NCBI RefSeq assembly: GCF_013368755.1
Contig: NC_049564.1
Coordinates: 1,806,001 to 1,870,000 of the forward strand
DNA from: Talaromyces rugulosus
Lineage: Eukaryota > Ascomycota > Eurotiomycetes > Eurotiales > Trichocomaceae
Length of the DNA: 64,000 bases
Direction of reading: 5' to 3'
This document shows, in pieces, positions 44,322 to 54,152 of the stretch (position 1 is the first letter of the stretch; the number at the start of each line of letters is the position of its first letter). The notes below the pieces were generated by a model. It was not told the DNA's origin. It searched no databases and saw nothing but the letters and a program-made list of their open reading frames with translations. The translations under genes were made by a program, and so were the position numbers.

Positions 44322-45924
44322 CTATTTGAAAGAGAAACCGATGAGATTGTTTTCAAGTTCCAAGTTCCAAGCTCTTTGGATCACGGTTTCCACTTGCTCA
44401 GCATCCTTGTATCCACCATACTCAAAAAGCGCTCTAGTCTTTGTTTCAAGCTCGGACCTAAAAGACTGTTAACTCATAAAATAAATGAGTGTAAAAACGT
44501 TCATAACTTACCTCGTCAATGGAATTTGAGGATCTCCTTTCAAATATTCAACCGACTTTGTGATTTTTTGACCGGATTTGCAAGTGACAATGACAGTTCC
44601 TTGCCATTCCTCGGGAAATTTGGAGTCAATGTCGGCATCGTATTCCATAACGACTCGATCCTGAAAATTACGCAGGGCCGAATCGTGGAGGCCCTGCTCG
44701 GTGAAGTCCGTAATCATAGCCTGCCCATTCCTAGCTGCTACTGCAAGCACAAAGCCCATTGTAAATTTGCTCTGGTGGACCGTCTCACCGCGACCACCGA
44801 GACCCAAAACATCGAGAGCAGCCCGATATGTGCGTGCAACAACCGATTCGATGTCATCAAATTTTAGCCCGTGGTCCTGCATCAAACTTAGTAGAGCATC
44901 GACGCTTGGGTGGGTGTGTCGACAGGACGCATGCCACTTAAAGCTGGATAAGAGAACTGCAAATTCTTGGCCTAGATTTCGGTCGATAGCCTCGGGCTTC
45001 GTACTACCTCGTCCATATGCATTCCCCATCCCCCGCGGGCCCTCGAGGATATCTCGTGGACCGAGTAGGCCGTCCCGGGCCGTGTACGCAGCAAAAATGC
45101 CATCGAAACATGCTTTGCCGGTATGAACCTGCTTTGAATGTGATGCATCGATCAAAAATTGCCATAGACCAGCTGCCTGGGTTCCCGCAGTCCCGATGGC
45201 AGAAAGCATGCGATCTAGGTCGAGTTTCAAAAGGTGGCCGACAGCAGCTGCGACACCGATAACTCCCCCGGTGGCTGTTGAATGAAACATCTGACTTATA
45301 TTAGCCAGGTCTGAACAAGGACATAGGGAGACGGGCGGACTTCGTAATGATTCTTTCCCAAATATTCTCCTACACGGCAACCGACTTCGTAGCCAACTAC
45401 ACAGGCGGCGATGAATTCTTTCCCATTTGCCTGTATATCTTGAGCGACTGCTAGAGCCGCGGGAAAAATTACAGTGGCCTAGGTGGAATTAGATCAAGTA
45501 ATGTATCCCAGGTATGAATTATCACGAGTGAAAATAAACGTAGTAAGCAACGTATATTTTACACCCTCGGGCTGTCACCTACCGGGTGCATCATACTTCG
45601 ATTGTGAAGATCATCCTGTTCGACTACATGAGAGGAAGCTCCATTCACCAACCCAGCAAAAGCCGGAGATGTCAAAAAGCCAATAGACCCATCCACAAAC
45701 TCGCTTTTCTTGCCTGCTGTAGGGCCCATCTCAGTGGTATATCGCGCTATGGCCGAGACAGCGGGGTGATGTCGGCCAGCTATAGCACATCCAAGCCAGT
45801 CGAGGAACAGCTCCTTTGTGCGTTCTATCACTTCCTGTGGGATATCCTGATATTGCAAATTAACAGCCCATTGTGCCAACTTTTCAGTGCGGGTTGCACC
45901 GAGGGTCTTATTAGAAGAGGACAT
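44322..45924 (-). CDS. MmgE/PrpD family protein (cis-aconitate decarboxylase/methylcitrate dehydratase-like)
   Basis: 464-residue soluble enzyme of the MmgE/PrpD fold, which dehydrates or decarboxylates small tricarboxylates. Four exons: 45583-45924, 45341-45478, 44512-45290 and 44322-44457; introns 45479-45582, 45291-45340 and 44458-44511. Seen: LFLDWLGCAIAGR; HVVEQDDLHNRSMMHP joined to ATVIFPAALA, carrying the conserved Asp and His of the active site; CVVGYEVGCRVGE; HSTATGGVIGVAAAVG; and SSFKWHASCRHTHPSVDALL. The second intron has a weak donor (GTCCGC). In Aspergillus terreus a related enzyme makes itaconate, but the family is broad and the substrate here is unknown. It borders the UstYa gene and may or may not belong to the peptide cluster. 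Confidence 0.9.
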
Positions 45925-46093
45925 CTTTTGCGGTAGCGAAGATTGTCCGTGTAAAGGTATCTGGGAATTTCGGAAATATAACTTAGAGATTTTTTTTCTG
46001 ACTTAAAAGATTGGAGATAAAATCCAGCCCTTAATTCCAATGCCATAATTCGGGGATTTCCCCGCGTTTGCATTGCCGACTTCCCCGCTCGGC

Positions 46094-46100
46094 CTTTATA
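46094..46100 (-). promoter_or_regulatory. TATA box candidate for the PrpD-like gene
   Basis: TATAAAG on the minus strand about 170 bases upstream of the PrpD-like ATG, within the 314-base gap to the UstYa gene's 3' end. Weak to moderate support. Confidence 0.4.
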
Positions 46101-46238
46101 GCCTATATGCCAATACGATTCGCGAGTGTATGATCTAAATGAAAACCATAGATCAATCAGCTACATTAATGGCATGACCCACCACTGGATATATTTGTTA
46201 TTAACAGTGTTCATTACTCGTATATACAACCCCCACGT

Positions 46239-47373
46239 TCAATCCCAGATGGGATGATGTCTGTTGTCCCCCGGGTTTGTGTCGTTCCCAACAACCCTCC
46301 AGTACTCCTCGCTCATTTTTGTCTCCGGCGCACCAGGTGGCCGCCTGACGAGACCGGCTTGCGAAATATTTAGGGCGTTTTCGTCACGCCAGCGCACAAG
46401 AGTGTCGAAGTCGACGCACTTTTTGTTCACGGAAAAGTCCGGCCACGGGCGTTCCTGCGTCTCGAGCCAGGTCATGGTGGTCATTGTCGTGTCGGCATTG
46501 CACATGAGGAACTGCACGATAATGTCTGTGCAATGGCGGAGATGGACCCAGAAGAGCTCAGAATGGCGGCGCTTTGGCTGCGATTCCTCACCATATCCCT
46601 CCATATGGTACTGTTCTCCGTCAAAGTAGTAGTCTTTGAAAGCCTCTTTGCGGATGGTATTGAAACAATGTAGCACATGGAAGACGTCCATTCCTCCCAT
46701 GTAAGCCTCGGTTCCGAGACCAAAGACATCGTCAGGGTACTTGACTGTCTTTTCAGGGTCCTTTCCGAGTTCGATGACTTGCTCTCGAGTGAGCAGAAAC
46801 GGGCGCTGGATCTCGTAGTCCAACCACAGATCATCAGTTTCTGGGCTAGGCTCGCGACGACCAAGCAATTGATCTTCGGCCTTCGTAGCAGGGAATAAGC
46901 CACCTTGTACTTGTTTTTCGACAAAGGGGATTTCCATGTCATCCATAACTGGGGCTGAATTCAAAAATTAGTTTCACAGCACACCCGATAAGTTTACATG
47001 ACAATGAAGCTTCCTTACACCAGGTAGACACTTTTCTGTAAGCAGAATTTGGCATTGATGACTGACGGTAAAACCCAGTGAAAAACAAAGCCAATGAGGA
47101 ACAGAAAACAACGAGGTTGACAACCATCAACAGTTTGCTGCGTGTTGACCACGAACGATGATTAGCACCTCTTTCTTCATCATCGTCATCGTACTGAGCT
47201 TTCGAACCGGACCCAGAGGAAAGTGAACTTGTGCTCTCACTGCCGTGCACTAAGTGTCGCCTGACACCACTATCCTTTTCGGCATCGTCAAACTCATCCG
47301 TTTTTAAACTTTTGTATTTGGCGAGTCCGAAGTATTGCCATTTTTTGGCCCAGAAAGAAGCCATTTTCCCCAA
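46239..47373 (-). CDS. UstYa-like (DUF3328) oxidase
   Basis: Membrane-anchored oxidase of the UstYa family, which carries out macrocyclisation or other oxidative steps on Kex2-released peptides in ustiloxin, asperipin and phomopsin-type pathways. Two exons, 46998-47373 and 46239-46954, over a very short intron (46955-46997, 43 nt), give 363 residues. Seen: an acidic cytosolic N-terminus, one membrane segment (LLMVVNLVVFCSSLALFFTGFY, about 83-104), and the two family motifs H218-VL-H221-C222 and H263-LR-H266-C267 with a following C277. The start could also be Met4. It is divergent from the repeat precursor gene with 1.2 kb between the starts, the arrangement expected of a dikaritin-type RiPP locus. 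It is the only UstYa gene in the window. Confidence 0.93.
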
Positions 47374-48592
47374 CAGATGTCTAAGATGACATGAACAAAA
47401 TGTTCAGCCTAGTCAAAGGAAGAGAGATGGTAGTTGATATTCACGGAGCTACGAAGAGTTACTAACGGATGAACGGGAAACGGTTAGGAAAGTAGCAGAT
47501 ACTGGAACACTAGAAACGAAGTCCCGTGAGATTTTAGGGTCCTTTCTAGTATTTTCTTAAGATAAGGATGGTCCACCGATCTTTTTTAGCGGATGTTGAA
47601 GCACCGGCTTCACCGACCATGAGGGTCCGAGGGCCAATAGTAAAGCGGCCTGCATTCCTTCCATAGAGTACTAATAGGAAGCCTGACAGGCAGATCTGTT
47701 GGATAAAGTGGTACGGCGTTTCTAATTGGTTCCGAGGTTGAAGATACTAGTTAGATACTGAATCATGATGTTACATCATCGAATTGAGGCTTGTTACGGT
47801 AGGGATTTTCGGCCTGTGGGACAACTGCGAATATTCCCGCTATCAGGGGAGGAGGATCACCGACTCACGAGTCGCGTTATATATATGTACAAGGACCAGA
47901 AAATGCTTGCTATAATACTGATAAGTTGCTTCGTTCCATGTCCTCTTCTCTGTTCTTTGAATAAATATCGTTGTCTTGTTCTAGAAAACGCAGCGACGAT
48001 CTGGGGAATTCGTCCACCGAAAGGGTTTGGCATGAGATAAAGAGCGACGATCTTCTCTGCTCCAAGCCTCCAACTGGTACGTACTAGTACGTTGCGCGTC
48101 CCACCGACTGGCTAGAGCGTATAGGATTGCGGGGAAAACAACGCCACTGATAGCTTGCACAAGGCTTGTATGGAGTAAGCATCGCCAGACTCAATAATTA
48201 TTGACGCTCAAATATTGGACTAATGGCTATAGGATGGGGGGCTATCTAGTAACGCCTGCCGGCGTGGATCTGCAGAAGCAGGATTCACTTATCTTTGCCA
48301 ATTGCGTATATGCTGGGTGTCTATCTTCCAATCAGCCTACAAAACGAAGGCCAATGTTGCCCAACACTTGTACGCAGCCCAAATTTGGCAAGTGTACAGC
48401 CGAATCGCGTCAAACAGCTGACGGGGGAAGAGGAGAATACCCACCAGCTCGCGCATTATTCCTCCGAGTTTAGTCAACCCACCCTCAGCCGACTAAAAGT
48501 ATTTATTCGTTCGGTCACCGTCGGGTTACGCCTGATAAAATTCCCGGATACCTTTGAAAACAACCGTATACATATACACTAAGCCATTCAAT
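47374..48592. other. Divergent promoter region of the UstYa and precursor genes
   Basis: 1.2 kb between two divergent starts. No other gene is seen; the plus-strand frames here lack any domain. Control elements for both genes should lie here. Confidence 0.6.
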
Positions 48593-49215
48593 ATGCCTTC
48601 CTTTGCCCAGGCTTTCACCTTGGCTGTGGCTGCCGCTACTTTGTCTTCGGCTTTGCCGGTTGCTGCGAAGGTATTTCGAGTCTCGACTATTGACCTTGCT
48701 ACTGCACTAGAAGACTAACTATGTTGGAGCGAGATGCTGTTGCCCAGCGATCTGAGCTGTACCCAGCTCCTGACCTAGGACGGATCAAGGTTGACGATAT
48801 CGAAAAACGTGCGGAGCTGTACCCAGCTCCCGATTTGGGAAGAATCAAGGTCGACGACATTGACCAGCGCTCAGAGCTCTACCCAGCCCCTGACCTTGGC
48901 CGCATTAAGGTAGACGACATCGACGAGCGTGCAGAGCTCTACCCAGCTCCCGACCTGGGTCGTATCAAGGTTGAAGACGAGAAACGCTCCGAGCTGTACC
49001 CTGCCCCGGATCTCGGCCGCATCAGGGTCGATGATATTGAGGAACGCGCGGAGCTCTACCCAGCTCCTGACCTGGGCCGTATTAAGGTTGAAGACGAGAA
49101 GCGTTCGGAGCTGTATCCTGCCCCGGATCTCGGTCGTATTAGGGTCGAAGACGAAAAGCGCTCTGAGCTCTATCCGGCCCCGGATCTTGGCCGCATCAAG
49201 GTAGATGATGAGTAA
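48593..49215 (+). CDS. Candidate RiPP precursor: signal peptide plus eight tandem core repeats
   Basis: Small secreted repeat protein, predicted peptide precursor of the ustiloxin/asperipin/epichloecyclin type. Exon 1 (48593-48670) encodes 26 residues, a signal peptide ending PVAAK. The intron runs 48671-48747 (CAG acceptor) or 48671-48729 (GAG acceptor); both keep the frame, and a CTAAC branch site is visible. Exon 2 (to 49215) encodes eight repeats of 20, 20, 20, 19, 20, 19, 19 and 17 residues, 181 residues in total with the preferred acceptor. Each repeat is [SA]ELYPAPDLGRI[KR]V[DE]D plus a short acidic tail ending in KR, QR or ER. With the CAG acceptor the junction reads ...AAK|RSELYP, creating a KR Kex2 site before repeat 1. 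One Tyr per repeat is the likely cyclisation residue. I recognise no known product. Confidence 0.88.
48751..49212 (+). repeat. Eight in-frame tandem repeats of 51-60 bases
   Basis: Units start at 48751, 48811, 48871, 48931, 48988, 49048, 49105 and 49162. The 11 residues ELYPAPDLGRI are identical in all eight, while synonymous positions differ widely: the Leu before Gly uses CTA, TTG, CTT, CTG and CTC. Units 5 and 7 share rare states (CCT-GCC-CCG-GAT-CTC and AGG), pointing to duplication of a block. Boundaries are dibasic KR after units 1, 4, 6 and 7, but QR or ER after 2, 3 and 5. Confidence 0.95.
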
Positions 49216-49810
49216 ATATGAAAGTGATATGCTGTTTCAATTACTCTGCTGCCCATATCTGCACCATGTATCTATAGTCTTGCATGGCTGACTACGTTCT
49301 TTATGACCAAAACACGGGCCATCATAGTGGTATATATGACATTATGCGAATCAAATTTAACTCTTGGATTCTCAAAGTTAGTCAACTGGTAATTTCTCGA
49401 AGCATTTTCCATTCAAGGTATAGCACTCTTGAAAATTAAATGAAACCATAGGTTATTATTTGAGTGGCGAATCCGCCATAGATGGCCGAGTGTGTTAACA
49501 AGGGTACCAGGCAACGTCCACGTAAAAGCTATGAGAGAATTTGGCATATATCAGGAATAAAGTTTACGTTATGCCGTGAGGACAAAGCTGATTCGACCAG
49601 TATACAAGTAAACGATGACGGGGGATATGATGTAAGCAATGTTATAAGTGGTGGAAACCGATATCGACTTCTAAACCGATATCGGTTTCTAGTAATATAC
49701 ATCATTGATGTAGTTCAGCAAACATTTAAATAGTAAAGAATCACCACAATGAAGCGTGTATTTTCAGAAACTATTCTAAATTGTCATATTTAACCGACGC
49801 TAAAATCGTC
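49216..49810. other. Intergenic between precursor and P450 genes
   Basis: 595 bases holding the precursor's 3' flank and the P450 promoter, including a strong palindrome at 49673-49688. No gene seen. Confidence 0.55.
49655..49688. promoter_or_regulatory. Palindromic CCG-N4-CGG element upstream of the P450
   Basis: A perfect 16-base palindrome, AAACCGATATCGGTTT (49673-49688), is preceded six bases earlier by a 12-base partial copy, AAACCGATATCG (49655-49666). Opposed CCG/CGG triplets four bases apart are the classic format of Zn2Cys6 binding sites. It lies about 120 bases upstream of the P450 ATG, and a Zn2Cys6 gene follows 2.1 kb downstream. Binding is inferred. Confidence 0.5.
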
Positions 49811-51480
49811 ATGGACTCCCCATCAACGTCCATTTCCCATTTCCTCATATCAAATTCTAGATTCCTAGTTGTGCTCGGCACATCTATCTTTGCCGGGTTT
49901 TTAGTTGCTGTCCTTTATATAACAATACTATATCCAACAATATTCTCTCCCCTCAAAGATATTCCAACGCCCGATCGGTCTTTTCTTTCCGGGACTACTC
50001 TGTCGTCGCCATCTATACGCTCTCTCATTGGCAAGGCTCGGTATTGGGTCAAAACAGTCCCCAATGATGGACTCATCAGAATATACTTGAAGGGTGTCCG
50101 CGAAAGGCTGCTCGTTACAAGCCCCCAAGCACTTGGTGAAATACTTGTTACGAAGGCCTCTCATTTTGCGAAGCCACCATTTGTGAGGCAGCGTCTACAC
50201 TACGTGACGGGAAACGGCTTACTACTAGCCGAGGGAGATGAGCACAAAGTAAGTAATGATTAATACTATCATTCTACAAGCCATTAATTTAACAATTGCA
50301 CACCGTGTAGGAACAGCGAAGGAGTCTTATGCCTGCTTTCGCCTTCCGACATATCAAGGATCTATACCCGGTTTTCTGGCTGAAGGCGAAGGAATTATCA
50401 AAAGGTATTCAAGACCATGTAAATTCCAACCAATTAAATGGATCGAATAATGTTATCGAGGTGCGGAAATGGTCTCGTCGCGCCACGTTGGATATCATCG
50501 GCCTTGCTGGAATGGAATATGATTTCGATTCGCTAAGGGATCCACACAATCCTATCAGTCTGCAGTACGAAAAGATGATACAGAATCCATCGCTATTTGA
50601 GGTTATTATTGGATTATGCCTATCTGCCTTCATGCCGGCAAGAGATGCTAGTGTGATTCTCCGCCTACCAACAAAGCGTGTGAGAGAAATGAGAAAAGCG
50701 TCCCTCTATATTCGCCAACTATGTCAAACAATTATTGAGCAAAAGCAAGCGAAAATAAAATCGTCGACCTCACACGTCGATATAGACATTATCTCGGTTG
50801 CCCTACGAAGTAACACTTTCAGCAGTGAAAATCTGGTCGACCAAATGATGACATTCTTGGCAGCTGGACATGGCACTACCTCTATTGCTTTGCAATGGGC
50901 TATTTATGCACTCTGCAAGAATAACGTCATACAAGAACGCCTACGCCGAGAGATCCGGGAAAACCTGCCGTCAATCAGTGATAACAACTGCACCATATTA
51001 GCTGATGATATTGATAGCCTCCCATATTTGCACGCTTTTTGCAACGAGGTCCTCCGGTATTGGCCACCTGTGCCAAGTACTGTTCGTGAAGCTCTTCATG
51101 ATACTACTGTTGCAGGTTGCCCCATCCCCAAGGGCACGATTTTTACTCTTGCGCCGGCAGCGACAAACCATGACACCGAGCTTTGGGGACCAGATGCAGA
51201 TATTTTCAAACCCGAACGCTGGATGAGGGAAGATTGTGTCAACTCTGGAGGAGTCAAGAGTAACTACGGATTCCTGACTTTTATTCATGGCCCTCGAAGT
51301 TGCCCCGGTGATCGATTTGCGAAAGCGGAATTGGCCTGCATGGTGGCTACACTCGTCGGCAGATTTCGTGTCGAACTAGAAGATCCGAGGAAGGAAGAGG
51401 TGTTTGATGGAGACGGTATTGCTGGGGTTGCACCATCAGACGGTGTCCGTGCAAAATTCGAGGTCATAGACGGATGGTGA
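49811..51480 (+). CDS. Cytochrome P450 monooxygenase
   Basis: Microsomal haem-thiolate monooxygenase of 535 residues. Exons 49811-50248 and 50311-51480; intron 50249-50310. Seen: an N-terminal membrane anchor (VVLGTSIFAGFLVAVLYITILY), LLLAEGDEHKEQRRSLMPAF across the splice (the C-helix region with its W/H-x-x-x-R-like motif), I-helix AAGHGTTS, K-helix EVLR, PERW, and the haem loop FIHGPRSCPGD with the ligand at Cys477. Length and motifs are complete. The ATG at 49811 is the first Met in frame. It lies directly downstream of the peptide precursor on the same strand and could add a hydroxyl or a cross-link to the peptide, or serve an unrelated pathway. Confidence 0.94.
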
Positions 51481-51904
51481 ATGCTTGTGTGTATGCCTGC
51501 TTGTTTATACGTTAGTTTATGTGGGATTGCCAATTTCTTTAATTACTCGCTCTATCTGAACCAATCTTATTATAATACTTATAATCTTCCAAAGACATTG
51601 TTTACACTTTAGAAATCAATACACGGCGAATAATTACTAGTTCTTGTAGCTTGAAAGGACGAGAGTATTGAAACTCCTAGAAACGGTATCCCCTAAATAA
51701 AAGCCAATATCCTTCACAATAATGCTCATTGGATAGAATAAGCCATATATAAGGCGACATGAAACCTACTAGCAATTGCATAGAGTATAGACAAATAGAT
51801 TGAAGAATAAGTGCCGCTGATTGGCTCAAGCGCCCGCACCGCAACCATATCTTCCCGGCGCTTCTTCGACCTGCATAAATCATCGCAAAGAATCGGCAAT
51901 CACA
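51481..51904. other. Intergenic
   Basis: 3' flank of the P450 and promoter of the regulator. No feature recognised. Confidence 0.5.
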
Positions 51905-53888
51905 ATGAGAGGTCGCAAGAAAGATTTCGTCGCATGTGTTCATTGCCGGCAGATGAAAGTATGTGTGACCAATCCTAGCCATTTTTCTCTCGTTAATACT
52001 GTACTAGTTGGCGTGTGATGGGCCGCGGAATTTCCCGGCTGCCTGTTCCAGATGCACCAAGGCCGGACGACTGTGTTCTGTCGATCCAGGATTTCGGCGT
52101 GTGAAAAAGAGAGAGTGCGTTTAAATCCCTCTTTGACGCCTTGTGTATTGAATTTGCGGTTTCTAAGCTAGATAAAGAAAGTTTAAAGAAGTGGAGAGAG
52201 AACTACGAGAGATCAAGCAATCCCTGCGAACAGGCGATGAACACGATCAAGATGTCGAGGGCGCTTCTCACACAGATACTAGCACACTGACGGCTTTGCC
52301 ATCATCCATCCTCCCACAGCCCGAGGCTTTGGAAACTGCTCCTACAGGCAGGACTATAGGAGGAATACACCTTTTACCAAATTTACAACAGGATCTCATA
52401 ACCGAGTATGCCCGACCATTTGGAGAGCTCACAAGCAACACAAATCGATGCAGGATATAGCTAACTTTATGAAAGATTCTATGAAGACTATCACCCATTC
52501 TGTCCGATCCTACCGCATCCTAGGGCCTTTCTAGGGTATGCCGAGTTATGTCCCCTTCTTCTCTACATAGTCCTCGTTACCGCTTTACGTGGGAAGCCAG
52601 AGCACAATGAGTTGTTCTTGGCACTCGTCGACACGGTTCGCACCATGTCCTACGAGCTGATGAGGCCGGAATTCGTCTCACTTCAGACGATGCAAGCCTT
52701 CTTGCTATTGTGCTACTGGCCTCTGCCCTACTCCAAGAGAATCGACGATCCAACGCATTCATTCATAGCACTGGCAACTCATATTGGATACAGTCTAGGA
52801 ATGCATAGAGCGCCTCGTTATGCAAAAGACTTTGACAATAAATTGTCGGTAGATGGAAACATGGAGGTTTGCCGGCGAATAACTTGGGTGGTTTGCTTTA
52901 TCACAAACGTGAGGTAGGGTTTCCATCTCTATTAAAAACGTCAGTCGTTAGAAGGAAACTATATTAACGTTTCTTTTTTATCAGTGCCACAAGTCAACTC
53001 GGGCTTCCAACGAGTATTCGGCTAGATCGAGGTCTGTTGGAAATACTCGCAGCAAAACCTACCTGGCTTCCCGAGACCCTGTTTTACCAGCTACATGTTT
53101 CTCGCCAAGCCTTTAATATGAACTTGACTTTTGAAGACTTTGAACATTTTCTTAAAGACAATCCAGCGGACTCTAGCCCAATTATCCGCGCTTTTGATAT
53201 GGAGATGCGGAGCCTGGAATCTCGGTTTTCCCTATCATGGTCGCCAGGCGACTATATCTTTTTTTTAGGGTGTCGAATGATGCTATACACAATTGCACTT
53301 ACCATGGTGTCTGATACCCTGGAAGAAAGCAACGTTGTCTCTACTACGATCGAGTCTCCTTGTTACTGGGTGGTCCAGACCTACATTACCGCAATCAGCA
53401 CCATCAGGACTGCAGTCTCGATACAAGACACGATATTCAATTCTCCGGTTCGCATGCATAAGCTTTTGATAAATGCAATTTGCTATCTGGTTTTGCTTAA
53501 ATGTTCGAGATTCCAAGACCTTGTCGACAACAGTACACTTAGCAACGGGATTCGTCAGGGGTGGGAAGTCTTACGAGGCTTGTCTATTACCCCTAATGAT
53601 TTCACTACCCGAGCATGTAGTATATGTGAGCGACTTAGTCGGTATAGTGATGACTTAAAGCCAGAAGAGAGGACAAAGGGGTTATTGGTCCTGAAGTCTA
53701 GAATGGGCGCCAATATCGCGTTCAGCACAGCTTTAAGGGCAAGAGAATGGTCGCGACAAACGCAGGGTGATACCTCGTCAACGGAAATAAATGACGGCGA
53801 GGAGCCCGCAGATGCTTTCAGTATCGAAGACCTGAGTTTATTTGCTGATATAAACTGGGAGGATCTGTTTCCAGTCTTGGGGACTTAG
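51905..53888 (+). CDS. Zn2Cys6 transcription factor (fungal_trans type)
   Basis: Candidate pathway-specific regulator of 576 residues. Proposed exons: 51905-51958, 52008-52114, 52178-52405, 52476-52913 and 52985-53888. The zinc-cluster ligands are C11, C14, C21, C31, C34 and C41. A KFKEVERELREI coiled-coil linker follows, then an FYEDYHPFCPILP block and IDDPTHSFIALATHIGYSLGMHRAP, characteristic of the fungal_trans domain. Introns 1, 4 and 5 boundaries are clear. The second intron needs an AAG acceptor (52177) and the third ends at GAAAG (52475) after a GCTAAC branch site, so those two joins are less certain. It sits between the P450 and the FAD monooxygenase and is a natural candidate to bind CCG/CGG elements of the cluster. 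Confidence 0.87.
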
Positions 53889-54152
53889 AAGATATCTGTC
53901 TAGTATCCGAATGGAAACAGCTACCATGGCAAAACTGAAAAGCTAAAAGTTAATACTCGGTAACTTTAATAAAAATTTGCATTAAATAGTCTCAGAAAAT
54001 TCCTAATCCCCTTACTAGACTCGTTTCCTACCGGGTGTTTGGACTTATCTCTTGGAACCTGAACTAGTATCTATGTATGATCAAGGAACTTTGAATGGGT
54101 GTAATTGATACGGGTAATATTGAGCAGAGGCCCTTTTCTCGAAAAACCTGCA

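Noticed and set aside
48751..49212. Regular repeats considered as a CRISPR array or minisatellite
   Set aside because: The repeats are in frame, code an invariant peptide with variable synonymous sites and have no unique spacers. This is a eukaryotic coding repeat.
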